Source: Haemonchus contortus (Eukaryota; Nematoda; Chromadorea; Rhabditida; Trichostrongylidae). From it: 64,000 bases of DNA. The notes beneath the pieces were generated by a model that was not told where the DNA came from, did no database searches, and saw only the letters and a list, made by a program, of their open reading frames with translations. This document shows, piece after piece, positions 24,501 to 35,080 of the stretch (the stretch's first letter is position 1; each line of letters starts with the position of its first letter). The stretch is taken from assembly GCA_000469685.2 (NCBI GenBank), contig LS997562.1:31083715-31147714 (forward strand), written 5' to 3'. The position numbers and the translations under genes are program-made.

Positions 24501-26472
24501 GGCTTTATATAAGAAAGTATTAACATAAAAGCCGTTGCTATTTGAGTAACTTCCTTATACGGATTCCACGAAAGGGGCAAAACTATCTGAAAATATCCCA
24601 TTGATCTCTAAAAGCGATGATAACATCCGAGCAGTTATAAGCGATGGCACTTTGTCGTTTCTTTTCATTTGTTCGAAGGCAATCTCGGATAATTTTGGTT
24701 AATCAGCACTAGGACGCAAAATTTAAGATAAGTTGGAGAGCAGTGCGATAAACGGGAAGGAACTGCGTGAATCGGTGTTTCCAAACTGGGGAAATGCTTT
24801 GAAAAATCGTTCAAAAGGGGGCTAGACGAGAATGAGACCAGAAGAATGAGGAAGAGTAGGGCGTTTGAACGAACTACGCACAGTGCGTCACTGCGTACAT
24901 GTGGGTCCTGGTGCAAATAACTGACTACGGTAATGAAAACCCATTCACTTACAAGTAAACAAAAAAACCTAGTTACAGCAAAAATGGCTCACCTTTTTCA
25001 GCCTCTTGGGGCAGAGAATTAAAAAAGGGATCGCGACAGTAAAAAGAGTAACAGGGGAAAAGAATGGGTGAAAAACATTGCTTCATTACTCAGCGATCAG
25101 CTGATGTATGTGGGCCCTAGAACGAATTATATTAATCTGTTTTGCCTCGACACTCGTCTGATGTGACATCGATCGAAGGGCGGTAAGGCCGCGAGAGCCG
25201 GGAACGGGGTTTCCGCTATGCCCTAAGGGTCCTTTCTATTACCTATAGGGTCACTGAGTACTCTTCAGGAAACAACTCAGAAACCATTTTATCGTGAACC
25301 GCGCCTTTAACTAACTAGCGATAAAATTCTGGAAGGGTCCAGGTGCCAGTGTGCAAGTGAAATGTCAGTGTGAATCACCAGCTAACAGTTGGTCAAAAGG
25401 TCGTATTCAATAAGCTCTAGCAGACAGTTCAAGCCTCTTTGTTTCAAACTTCTATTGCACATACCCTTGATCGCAGCAATGTCCTTTTTGTTATGAATGG
25501 ATGTGAGATGACCGCTTCGTGATTGACAGTAGGCTTCTGCTGATTCCCAAGTTCTAAAAATACACATAACAGAAGAAACACCTCTTGCATTGAGCTGTGC
25601 GCAATCTCATTAATTTGGCTTATTTTTTGAAGATACTCCCATTACCATTTGATGCTAGTTTGTTAAGCAGCATACCTGATGCATCTAAGGGGAATGGCAT
25701 CAGAAATGAAAAGAAATGTAGCACCATTACTAGAGTGCGTTACTGAATAGTAACTGCAAGATAGCTGTCTCGTATGAGTCCTCACTCAAAAAATGCCATA
25801 GCTCGCGAAATGTTCATACAGTTACTCTTGCAGGTCGATCTTCTCTGCTGACCAGTCGACCACAGCTCTCTACTTTGCAGATACATCACTTTCTTTACCG
25901 AATTTTCTGATAGACTTATCTATGAATTCTCAAGGCATAAATTATTCGGAATCACTTCCCTACCCCATGATACCAGCCTCACTAATTACAGATTTTCCGC
26001 CATGGTATTCACCTGGCCTAATAAAAGAAATGCCCTCCTAGAATCAGAAGGAAAAGAAATATAAAAACGTGTAGAGTGTAGGCTTAGCTAGTTCTGATTT
26101 GATAAAATTCGGAGCCCTACTTCCATCCTACTGGTTACCATACAGAGATAGTTCAAAAATCGGGCAATGATAACATAATTATGGGCAAAAATTGTTATAA
26201 GGAAATATTAGTAATTGATCAAAGCACTTGGAGCTTCTGGAACTCGGAGTACGATAGATATATACTTCATGGGATTCCGAACAAGTTCACCTGGAAGCTG
26301 ACCTCATATTAGGGCCCACATGAATGCAGTGATTTCGGCTGTTAGACTGAGTGCAAGTGACGCCGTAGACGGAGACGATCATCATGCAGCCAAGAAATAG
26401 TTGCGCAATCAATTGCCCTGCGACCGAAGGGTGCAAAACGTTGAGAGAATGTGGCGACTTGGCGATTCCCAT
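21551..26472 (-). CDS. C-type lectin + fibrinogen-related domain protein (right copy)
   Basis: Mirror of the left gene. Exons from 5': 26472-26291, 25553-25465, 24121-24011, 23832-23730, 23658-23566, 23450-23375, 23312-23163, 22689-22607, 22518-22446, 22323-22219, 21654-21551. Domain order is the same: hydrophobic N-terminus, CTLD, fibrinogen C-terminal domain ending MMLRP. The first exon differs from the left copy at four of 60 residues (for example NVLHPSVAG against NVVHPSIAV). The rest is almost identical, with one visible change (RGDRT for RGDRM). The first intron is about 577 bp longer. In the 22324-22445 intron a T10 run replaces the left copy's nine, so reading through that intron would shift frame here. 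Both copies keep all other exons open, so both could be expressed. Confidence 0.87.
21702..21984 (+). repeat. tRNA-derived SINE, family A (right-arm copy)
   Basis: Cleanest copy. GTAGTGGCAAGCGGCGCA (A-box-like) and GGTTCGAATCCCG (B-box) are about 45 bp apart. The shared family body follows: GGGCCAACCGAGCCTTCC, then GACTTGTACATCGGCCTGGC, ending at GATTAACGCC. It is the mirror of 18780-19060. Confidence 0.88.
24724..25309 (+). repeat. 0.6 kb dispersed repeat, right-arm copy
   Basis: Mirror of 15455-16040, in the same orientation as the 59 kb copy. It sits in the intron between the first two CTLD exons of the right gene. Confidence 0.75.
25606..26180. other. Right-arm-specific segment in intron 1
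   Basis: The left arm joins sequence equivalent to about 26148 directly to about 25604, so these bases are absent there; the right arm also has a short extra stretch near 26180-26215. I searched for a missing CTLD exon with a C-Y strand and found none convincing. It could be a left-arm deletion or a right-arm insertion; no target duplication is visible. Confidence 0.7.
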
Positions 26473-27760
26473 CTGCAGTAACAAAAAAGTAGTAAAAATT
26501 GTAGGTGCTGAAGAAAGCGTACTTTTGAAAGGTTGATTTACAATCAGCTAAAGCTATAGATAAATATGAGACTGATTACTGATGATGCTCTGCATGTTCT
26601 GATTGAGACAACCTCGTGCATTTAAATAGCCCACTGTGTTTACATATTTTGGAATGACGTTTGCAATGATGTTAGTTTAATGATTCCTTTTTACTGCCAT
26701 TTGCAATAGTATATGAAACAAGCATCAGGAACGTAATCAAACCTGCACCGAGCGAACAGTTTTTTCAACCGTCCCCAGCCCTTCCTAGGAGAGGAATCCT
26801 GACCAGCTATCCCAAAGCCTTGCGACAAGTGTTCGGCACTGCCCCTCGATCACGAAATGGGTTTTCTTTGTATATCTCAAACCGTCCTGAAAACACAATG
26901 AAGATATATTGTTATTCTTCTCTTCGTTTTCGCCATTAACAGTTCCTAACTGGAGATTCAGCTGAAATCGTTTGATAGAGCAGTGATACCAAAAAGATTT
27001 GAGAGCGATGCACTGGATTGATGAGGGACAAGTTGGTCAACGAATTTCAGTCTCTCTCTCTTGTCTTACGCAATTTACATTTTTGCTATGATGCTCTGAG
27101 CCTATTCTTGTCTTTTATCTGGAATATTATATGGTTGTTCAGGGCCTCCAACGAAGCGATCCATAGAGTCGCTTGGTCGAAGCTTTTGTGGTAAAATTTC
27201 CAAACATTTGCTATCGAGAAAACGATTCCATCGTTTCGTCGGTCTAGTAACTCGTGATGCTTCGCATCGCCTCTTCAGACTCTGGACCTTTCCAGACCCA
27301 CTCGATATCCCTAAACACTCATTGTACAAATAATGAATATGACCTTATTTTCCCTTTTCCGATTCAACAAAAATCGCAGCAGCCGATTATGGACAAATAA
27401 GGGATGTTGCAAGCATTTTCTTCCACCTGATAGTGTTTGCATGCAAGCATGCACTTTCGTTGCAATCGACTGTGCAGGTTACTCGGAGCCTGAGCTGCCT
27501 AATTAAGAGGGCTGCCGCTACCCTTCTTGAGGATTTTTATGAAAATGCTGCATTCAATATTGATGAAAAGACTTCCGAAGTGCTGCCGAAAGGTAAGATG
27601 GTAAACTGCGATGAAGCTTCTCTTAGGATAGCTTCGTAGCCCAACTGCCCAGTTGTGGGTCTTGGAGGTAACTATGCGGCATCTCCTCTGTAAAGCGATG
27701 AACATGGCAAGCATGTTCTTGAAATTTTATAGCTGTGAGTAGCATGAAGGAATGCTACCA

Positions 27761-30258
27761 ATCTTTTCGAAGCTCTTTTCTTATTATCTAATTATTTTTT
27801 ATTCCCTGCTACAAATCTGCGTACTTAGCAGATTTATTCAGAGATCACCGAGCCCGATTTTATCAGGTTCTCCTTAACACCTGGTGTTTAGGTACACCGT
27901 ATTCTACAATCTAAATCTACGAAGAGAAAACCTATGAACAATGAAAAAGACAGAAAGCAGAATTTTCGCAAAAGCCATTCGATTGCGAATGAAATCCATA
28001 AAGAATACTTGAATCTTTGATTTGGATTTTTGATCACTGTGATACAGCGAGAAGGCGTTGATTTGGTGAGCTTCTGCGTGAAAGCCAGCGGCGCTGTAAC
28101 GGCGGCAGCTAAATATGTATATTGTTGTAGTTCTGGTTCACTTCGACCAAATAAAATAATAGTAAAGTTGATTTCCAATGAAGTGACTGGTGACCGACTT
28201 CTTCTCTCTAATTATTTGGCTCCAAAGAATGACTTAGGTTGTGCAGCTTGTGTTGAAGCAGTGAACTCGCAAAGCACCAGTGAACTTCGTAATCATGCAC
28301 ATGTGCAAATTGTCTTTGTAGACCTACCTAAGAACACCATTCATTGGTAGGTGCACAGTAGTGGTAAGCTTTCCCATTAATCTATTCTACTATCGAAATC
28401 GCAATTTGTATTGGACTCAGTTTGATGTGTTAGTCCTTGTTATATCAGCACTGTATCGGATGCGTAGAGGATGAGGAGAACCGACTATCCTAGCTCTTTT
28501 ATGCAGTTTCAGCTAAGTAAATTTAGTTTCTCAAATAAGTAGGGTAGAAGCACCTGGGTGGCTGGGATGATTATCTCCTGCGAAAAAAAAGAAGAAAGAA
28601 AGAACGAAAACTTGCCCACCGTGGTGCTCCTCCCCTACGAATGCCCTTATTCAGAAACTGGCATGTCCGTGATGTAACACGGCATAACGCGTTCCAGTGA
28701 GTTCCTTTCTTGATATATTAGCTTTTGAATGGGTTCCCCCCCCCCCCCCCCCCCCCTCCAACTATGTACATAAAAGTTTATCATAATACATTAGATTTAT
28801 TCATCATGCAATGTTCACGATCAACATAAAAGATTACTCTTACAACCCTTCGAGAAAGATATGTGAGGTACGAAGTGAGGGAAAGCTTAATGTTTTCACA
28901 GAACATTATATCACAGTAATTAGACGAGAATTTTGTTGAGATCGATAGTGAATAGGAAATGCTTATGAACATTTGAGTAATCTACAATACATTGGTAATT
29001 GGTAAGGATTTGATGGAGGGTAAAAATTCAAGGATAATAGTATAAACGGTTGGATGAGCACCTAATGTTGTATACAGAAGTTGAAAATACTTTCGCTTTA
29101 TAGTCAATGCAATAAGTCCTATCTGGAATACAATCAAATACGGATGGCCTCCGTGACATCAGATCATTTGATGTAGCTGGTAAGGAAAAGACTTAAACAA
29201 GGCTGTAGCTGTTACAGTGAAAAGCAGAACGGGCACGTCTCATCGGCAACAAACTCAGAGATGCTGCAACCCAACGGTGGGACATCATGTGAATGCGTTT
29301 CTGAAATTCCTGTTCTGTTGGCTGTTGAAATAAGAGAAAAATAAAACGTTAACACTGAATGTCCCGGAAATGAAAAGGTTGCGTCCGTCAGCACATTCAA
29401 AAATAAGGTGAGAAAAAAAACATTTTGGCCTTCTCGGAATTCATGATTCCAAGCAAAACCGATGAAATTGAAAATTCCTTTTCTTCACAGCAAACTGGTT
29501 TTTTACGGAGTTGAGTTTTCCTCTTCTGAGTAAGAAATGACCTCTATTTCTGTCGTTCCTGTTGTTTCGCTTTTGCCTTATTTGTTTCGTTCATCTTAGC
29601 GGTAGATGATTTTTTATGGTATGGGCACCTATGAGGCGCTTATACCAGACCTAACAACATCTTCATAGATAATTTTGAAGTAAGTACTGCAAGAAAGGAA
29701 GTGAAGGAGTTCGTTGGCTTGCCCAATGGTGATGACTATCTTCCACTCAGTACTTAATGTTCACAAAGGAATTCAGTATGACTTTATTTTAGCAGCGAGA
29801 AGGCAAACGTTGCTCACAAGGTGTGAACGCTCAGTAGCTTGGCAACTTAATTCAATCACTCCAAGTGAATCACTTATGTCGATGTTCTGTATTATAAGTT
29901 TCTTCAGTTGAAGGCCTACGGCGCATTCTTCAAGATATGGACGCGCCTAAGGCCCTCGCACTCGCCGCACCCGATTGCAGGCTATGAAGGGAAACGTTTG
30001 AATTTCTAGTGGGAGGATACTGCAGGTACTGTCGCTTACCGTGAGAATCCAGGGGAGAAGTACCGTCACCTTATGGATTAACTCATCTTGGATTTTGCTG
30101 CGGTTGGTGGAGATGAGAGCATTTCTGTGTATTGGAGGAGAATTCAAACTGAATTATAATATTTTTCTGGCAAGTGCCCCTATGTCTTGTGAACAGTTCA
30201 GCTGGAACTGAACATCGACGAACAACGTTCCGATGCCCGCTGAGCACTGCTGCAAAAA
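27761..30258. other. Intergenic, no gene recognised
   Basis: A 106-codon frame at 28030-28350 has no domain I recognise and no clear splice context. A C22 run lies at 28736-28757. Otherwise nothing definable is seen. Confidence 0.4.
28736..28757. repeat. Poly(C) run, 22 nt
   Basis: Uninterrupted C22. Its length is probably variable or error-prone in assembly. Confidence 0.9.
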
Positions 30259-30270
30259 TATGTGGCTTGA

Positions 30271-30529
30271 CTCACAAGGATGGCGATTTACGGACAAAAC
30301 TTCAGTCTCGGACGGGACTCGAACCCGTACTTGTCCTTTCCGGGGACCGTGCTCTTATCCCTTACACTACCGAGACCCCGCTTGCCCTCGCCTTCTTAAT
30401 GGCTTATATGCCATAGCTTATCAGCACTCACACGTACAACGTGTTGAGCCGGTCGGCCAATATCAGCACAGAACCGTTAAGCTGAAAGCTTTACTAGTTA
30501 TAGTAACAAAACATCAAGTCAAAACAAGT
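30271..30529 (-). repeat. tRNA-derived SINE, family B
   Basis: A 259-bp element flanked by the exact 12-mer TATGTGGCTTGA (30259-30270 and 30530-30541), a target duplication typical of retroposition. It contains a tRNA-like block on the minus strand (30305-30376). Related fragments are at 20403-20700. About 150 bp precede the tRNA-like block, which is unusual for a SINE head. Confidence 0.75.
30305..30376 (-). tRNA. tRNA-like sequence inside SINE family B (probably not a functional tRNA)
   Basis: On the minus strand GTCTCGG and CCGAGAC form a 7-bp acceptor stem over 72 nt. The T arm ACGGG-TTCGAGT-CCCGT is perfect, and GTCC-CCGGAAA-GGAC forms a 4-bp anticodon stem with an apparent GGA anticodon. 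Position 33 is C instead of the near-universal U and the fifth anticodon-stem pair is missing. The flanking target duplication and the related copy at 20.6 kb indicate a retroposed relic. Confidence 0.35.
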
Positions 30530-30555
30530 TATGTGGCTTGAATTTCGCGTGTGAA

Positions 30556-30960
30556 TATTTCAAGCAGCGATAGTGTAGCGGCACGTGGCGCGCTACAACA
30601 TTTGCATGGTGCCGCGATCGTGTCTGGTTAGCCTGGACGGATTTCGATTCGCGATTTCGCACTTGTTTCTCTACACACAACACACTTGTTTTGCATGAGA
30701 CTCTCTTAGGAGACGGGCAATAGGAACGGTTTTGCGCGATCGATCTGCCGCATGCGACCGTGGCGGACAATTTGCCTCTTCATACAGCTAAATCGCCACG
30801 CGATTATTACTTTGAACATGATTTTATTGTTATTTCTTTTGTTCTTGTATTTCTTACTTGCTGCTGCATCATGCTACATCCCTTCGCGCGCGGCGTCCCT
30901 CTCGCCGCAACGCGACAACTTCGTTCCTACTGCACCGCACCCGACCCTCTTCAGTACTTT
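30556..30960 (+). repeat. tRNA-like SINE, family C (full copy)
   Basis: The head AGTGTAGCGGCACGTGGCGC resembles an A-box and GGATTTCGATTCGC a B-box. The body from about 30700 is repeated in the same orientation at 33717-33990 (shared AGACGGGCA, TGTATTTCTTACTTGCTGCT, GCGGCGTCCCTCTCG). The second copy lacks the head. Confidence 0.6.
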
Positions 30961-31395
30961 TCAGAATGAACTGCTCCATTTTCAAATCGTTTTTCTGAAA
31001 TAGGATAAGTCTTCGTGAAAGCTCACCGCCCGTATTCGACGACTACAAATACAACATCGGCTCTTCTGATCAGGAACGGACGTGACACTGCAATAGCAAT
31101 AGTTGACTACATGAGGCACGACAATTTCGTGAGAAACGGGGGTTACATTGTTGATTCAGCAACAGGTTGTTCTTCGTTCTCCATCAACAGTTCGATTTCT
31201 TCATCGACCTACAAAGTACGTGTTTACATTGAAAGCAGCAGAACAACAGCTACAAAAATGCATACCGAAGCAACTTTTCTCAGAAGTTTCTTGTTGAATA
31301 CAGTCGCTTTAACGGGGCTGAAATGCAAATAATGGGTACACAAAGGTAGAAGACAAATGATTCGCCTTTTCGGCCACTATGACAGTAAGCTTTAC

Positions 31396-32740
31396 AATAG
31401 AAAAAAAAACTGACACACTACAGGAAGGCCGATAGTCAGGACAAGAAGTAGACTGTCGTAATCTTGACTGAGAATACCGACTGAGCTCTTCTCGAACAGC
31501 ATCGGCAGATCGAATATGTTTTTCTTGTTCTTGTGAAATCTGCGTCAGAGTACGTCGCTTCGCCATCAGAAGCGGACCACTACCTTTACGAATGATTCGC
31601 AGAGAAAGTGTGACGTTGTGTGATAGGGAGAACCGTAGAATCGAGGCCGCCTTGAAAAATCAGCATTTACTGAGTGGCATGGCGACGAATAAAAATCGTT
31701 CCAACGAGCTTTATTTTATTGCACAATTTGTTTGTAGCCGCATAAGTGGTACAGTATCCCTATTTCTGCAACACAATTCAGCCTGCGGCACGTTTTTCAC
31801 AAGGGCTTTTGTACCCTTCGTTATAAGGCTCTATATTCATTCCCGACAACGCAACTTACCACTCACCCTGATCAAAAGTTCCGTCCCAATAATTTATGAG
31901 TTATTAAAAGCAGTCCAACCTTCTGTTGTGCCTTCAAAGAATTACAATAATTACTCAAAGCAGGCTTAAAATGCCTACTGCTGGCAAGGTTCCCACAGAT
32001 GGGGCCCTACACGGCTCTGTGAGGTGCGGCGCCAAATGTCCCTCGCAGGAGTACTGTAGTCACTCCCTTACTGATCGTAATCTTGACGGCGAAGAAAAAC
32101 AGGGAAGACATCTTTTTCCATGACCGTGTCCTTGTAAGATTGGAAGGGAAGCTTCTAGGAGAATTAGACTTTCCGGCCTTCGGGGGCTCTGCTTTTTTGA
32201 TCTGTTGGACACTGGCACACCATTCAGAAACATTGCTTTTATTCCATGGCTCATGAAACTTACATATTATCATTGCTAGCTTCGGCTTTGGTCTATGCGT
32301 ACGGCCTCCTAATTTCCTAGTATTTTCAAAGCATTAGCATATCAAGCATATCCTAATAAGCTGTACCTGTTCGCATGTGATCCCGGACATATTTTTTCCA
32401 TTGCATTCTTTGATGAGATCACCTTCCTGTAAGAGTGCAGCCTGAAATGAAAGATTACCTGACCATGAGTTTATTGGAGAGCTTCTCCTGGTCGTACCTG
32501 CTGAGACTTCCCATCCACATAAGACACGAATATACCGCTCGATCGACTTCCAATAATTCGAAAGGCCAAGCCTCCCGGATGTGAAGTTTCTCTGTGTATC
32601 TCCACCTGAATAACGGGCTATTTAGGTCGTGACTCTAACAATGTCATGGACGTTCCACCTCAAGTTCGCAGTGATCGTCGTCAAAATGAATTTGCCAGTC
32701 GATAAGCTGTGATTCAACAACGTCTTCATTTTCCTCCACA
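31396..32740 (-). CDS. PDZ-domain protein (partial gene)
   Basis: Four exons read in phase: 32740-32659 (EENEDVVESQLIDWQIHFDD), 32605-32498 (VEIHRETSHPGGLAFRIIGS, SGIFVSYVDG), 32441-32367 (LLQEGDLIKECNGKNMSG, ITCEQ), and 31650 down to about 31396 (AASILRF, HNVTLSLRIIRKG, then LTQISQEQEKHIRSADAVRE). Together they form one complete PDZ fold: carboxylate-binding loop GGLAFRI, then the EGDLI..CNG turn, then the last strand VTLSLRIIRKG. PDZ domains bind C-terminal peptides of membrane or scaffold partners. A basic, Ser/Arg-rich region follows. The 5' exons are unresolved: an acceptor near 32862 gives a frame that does not join cleanly. The last exon's 3' boundary is a guess. I cannot assign an orthologue; a multi-PDZ scaffold is possible. 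Confidence 0.72.
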
Positions 32741-32913
32741 CTGCAAAGATTCGAGTAAGCGGAGAATGGCCTCGACCGCATAGACAGTGCCGACGAGCAT
32801 GGAATTGAGTCGTACATCCGTCAGATGCTTTGTTCACGAGGATCGCTTCTTCCTTAGGATCTGAAAACAAGGAGAACTGTGAATGAAGCTACTGAGATAA
32901 GAAAAAACACTAT

Positions 32914-33030
32914 GGCTGCTTTCATAGTCCACGATTTGGCGAGCGACCAGTCGCAGACCCATCGAGCGAGCGAACGGGCGACCAGTCGCGCGACCGGCCG
33001 CTCGCCGAATCGTATACTTTGAAAGCAGCC
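32914..33030. mobile_element. MITE with GGCTGCTTTC termini, copy 1
   Basis: A 117-bp element. GGCTGCTTTCATAGT and its near reverse complement (ACTTTGAAAGCAGCC) form the ends, with TGGCGAGCG and CGCTCGCCGA extending the inverted repeat. The flanks are TAT on both sides (32911-32913, 33031-33033), a 3-bp duplication compatible with the PIF/Harbinger group. A larger relative is at 62617-62892. Confidence 0.75.
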
Positions 33031-33716
33031 TATGGACAACTAAACTTCATCAATGGTTAAAATGTCATAAAACTTGAATGATTCGAGAAAGATCAGTGCA
33101 GTAATCACCGAGACAGTGGCAACTTCTTCAGAATAGTATGAGTAATGAGGATAAGCACATAGATAGATATCACAATTCGCTTAGCATCAGTAAAATACGG
33201 ATGGTAATGGCGATGCGTACAGCTCGAGCCTCTTACAACTCAGGCTCCAGGAAAGGACAGCAATTGATAATCGTGGTAGACCAATTTTCTGGTCCAGCAT
33301 TTGATTGTCAATCATTCCCCTGACCAAGCCCCTTGCTTAGCTATTGCAACAATTTCAACATTGCAACCAGTATTCTTCATCGATTCAGCACGATGAAACT
33401 GTGCCAGAGCTCTCATCAGATTGTTACCCAGCACACTTGACTGTAAGTAAAATTTCATGGTTTGAGCCCAAGGGATATTCGCTGCTGTTTCATAATTCAA
33501 CGAAGGGAATCCCTAAAGAGGGTTTCCTCTGAGAAAGTTGTCATACCAGCCGAGTTGTTAGCTTCCATTTTTTAAAGTTTGCATTCGATTATAAGTTGCA
33601 AAAGCTTCATGTGACAGATCTCATGGACAAAGATAGCCTTTGTCGCTCTCAGGGACTATTCGGCTTTGCAATTTTCTATTTTTTTTTTACAAAAACTCAA
33701 TGCCACCTTGACAGCT

Positions 33717-33990
33717 CTCATACGGGAGACGGGCAGTAGGAATGGTTTCGTGCAATCAATCCGCCGCACGCGGCTGTCGCGGACCATTCGCCTCGTTATA
33801 ACAGTTCTGGCGTTCTTCATACAGCTCAATCGCTATGCGATTATTTCTTTTGGCATGATTTTACTGTTAGTTCTTCTGTCCCTGTATTTCTTACTTGCTG
33901 CTGCATTCCGCTACATTCGTTCGGCCGCGGCGTCCCTCTCGATTTCGTTCCTACTGCACCAACCCCTCTCGTACAACGAACCAATTTGGG
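33717..33990 (+). repeat. SINE family C body (headless copy)
   Basis: Direct repeat of 30700-30960 at moderate identity. It lacks the A- and B-box head. It lies just upstream of the LINE and might belong to the LINE's 5' region. Confidence 0.55.
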
Positions 33991-34394
33991 CGTCGTTGAC
34001 AGGACCAGATGGGAGATACAAGATAATATGTATAGCAGCTCAAAAGAGAGAATATCTATTAACCGAGTAAGTGTAGGTTGGAGCAGGATGGCATAGCATT
34101 CAGAAGAAGCACTGATAAAATTGATAAATTGAGACTGGCAACTCATCTGGTATCGTGCGGCGGCGTTTTGTCTCCTTAATTCGCTTGTTTCCTTTATTCT
34201 TTTGTTAATAAGTAATTTCTGTGTTTTTTCGTTTATAATAGCTCCTCCTTCTTCAGTGTGTTTTTTTTTGGTTTCTGATTCTTCTCGAACTTAATTACTT
34301 CAGCTAATTACCTGTTCTCGCTTTTCCATCGTCCGTTTGGTGCTCATTTGATTTATTTGCTGATCGATTCTGTCATTAGTGTGCGCGACTGACA

Positions 34395-35078
34395 ATGCCA
34401 CCCAAGGTAGATCGACTTCACAGGAAGAAAGAGGCGCTTGACAATTCAGGTAGTTCCAAGATTGCCCAATGTGCTCCTTCCCAATCTTCTGGAACACTTT
34501 CGGTGGACGCAGAGTACGCGGGGCTTTCGGCAAGCCAGCTTATCAAGGCAGTTCTGGAGCGGAATACTGATCCAGAAATCGAGAAGATGCTTCTAGTTTT
34601 GGCGGACAAGGTACCCAAGGAAATGTCAGAGCTTTTGGAAGCTGAGAAACGCTCCAGAAGCATCGTTTTGAGTGGGCTCGAAGAGGCTCCTCCACATTCA
34701 CTGCCGTCCGAGAAGCAGAGAGATCTGGAGTCGAAAGTTTTTGATATTTTAGATGTTTTGAATGTGGAGTGTCGGCCTGTTGAAGTCTATAGGATGGGGA
34801 AAGAGGTTTCTTCGCGTCCCAGACTTGTGAAAGTCCTCTTACCTTCGCGTTTCCATTGGCGAACGGCACTAGCTAATGCAAGGAATTTGAAGACGAATGG
34901 ATTTGCGAATATATTTGTCAGAAGGAGTATGACACATGAAGAAAGGAAACAGGAATATGAACTGCGGCAGCAGGCGAGAGAGCGGAATAGAGGTAAGACG
35001 GTTCGCGAATGGGTGGTGTACAAAGGAGAGCTCAGACGTGTCTCAGAATTGTCGCAGAGGCCCTCGGGAAACGCTTAA
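34395..35078 (+). CDS. LINE ORF1 protein (nucleic-acid-binding type)
   Basis: 227 residues, intact. The N-terminal 60 residues are Ser-rich. Residues 60-85 look helical. From about residue 85, RSIVLSGLEEAP and VYRMGKEVSSRPRLVKVLL resemble the RRM-like fold of LINE ORF1 proteins that coat the RNA. The C-terminus is strongly basic (RQQARERNRGKTVREW). The stop TAA at 35076-35078 is followed two bases later by the ORF2 ATG, a layout that could allow termination-reinitiation. No zinc knuckle is seen. Confidence 0.8.
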   Translation: MPPKVDRLHRKKEALDNSGSSKIAQCAPSQSSGTLSVDAEYAGLSASQLIKAVLERNTDPEIEKMLLVLADKVPKEMSELLEAEKRSRSIVLSGLEEAPPHSLPSEKQRDLESKVFDILDVLNVECRPVEVYRMGKEVSSRPRLVKVLLPSRFHWRTALANARNLKTNGFANIFVRRSMTHEERKQEYELRQQARERNRGKTVREWVVYKGELRRVSELSQRPSGNA

Positions 35079-35080
35079 AG

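Larger units (their letters stand above)
20930..27760 (-). repeat. Right arm of large inverted duplication
   Basis: Reverse-complement partner of 13410-19855. It includes about 577 bp near 25600-26180 that the left arm lacks, and has no counterpart of the left-arm insertion at 14261-14506. The near-identical portion ends at that length difference; beyond it, substitutions and short indels become frequent. Confidence 0.95.

Noticed and set aside
32785..32861. Frame upstream of the PDZ exons (EEAILVNKASDGCTTQF)
   Set aside because: A good acceptor precedes it, but every donor leaves it in the wrong phase for the next exon. Only a 23-nt mini-exon in another frame would fit.
33340..33440. Minus-strand exon candidate (acceptor TTTTACTTACAG, reads LMRALAQFHRAESMKNTG) that might be a 5' exon of the PDZ gene
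   Set aside because: The same bases form a plausible plus-strand donor, and no phase-correct junction to the PDZ exons was found.
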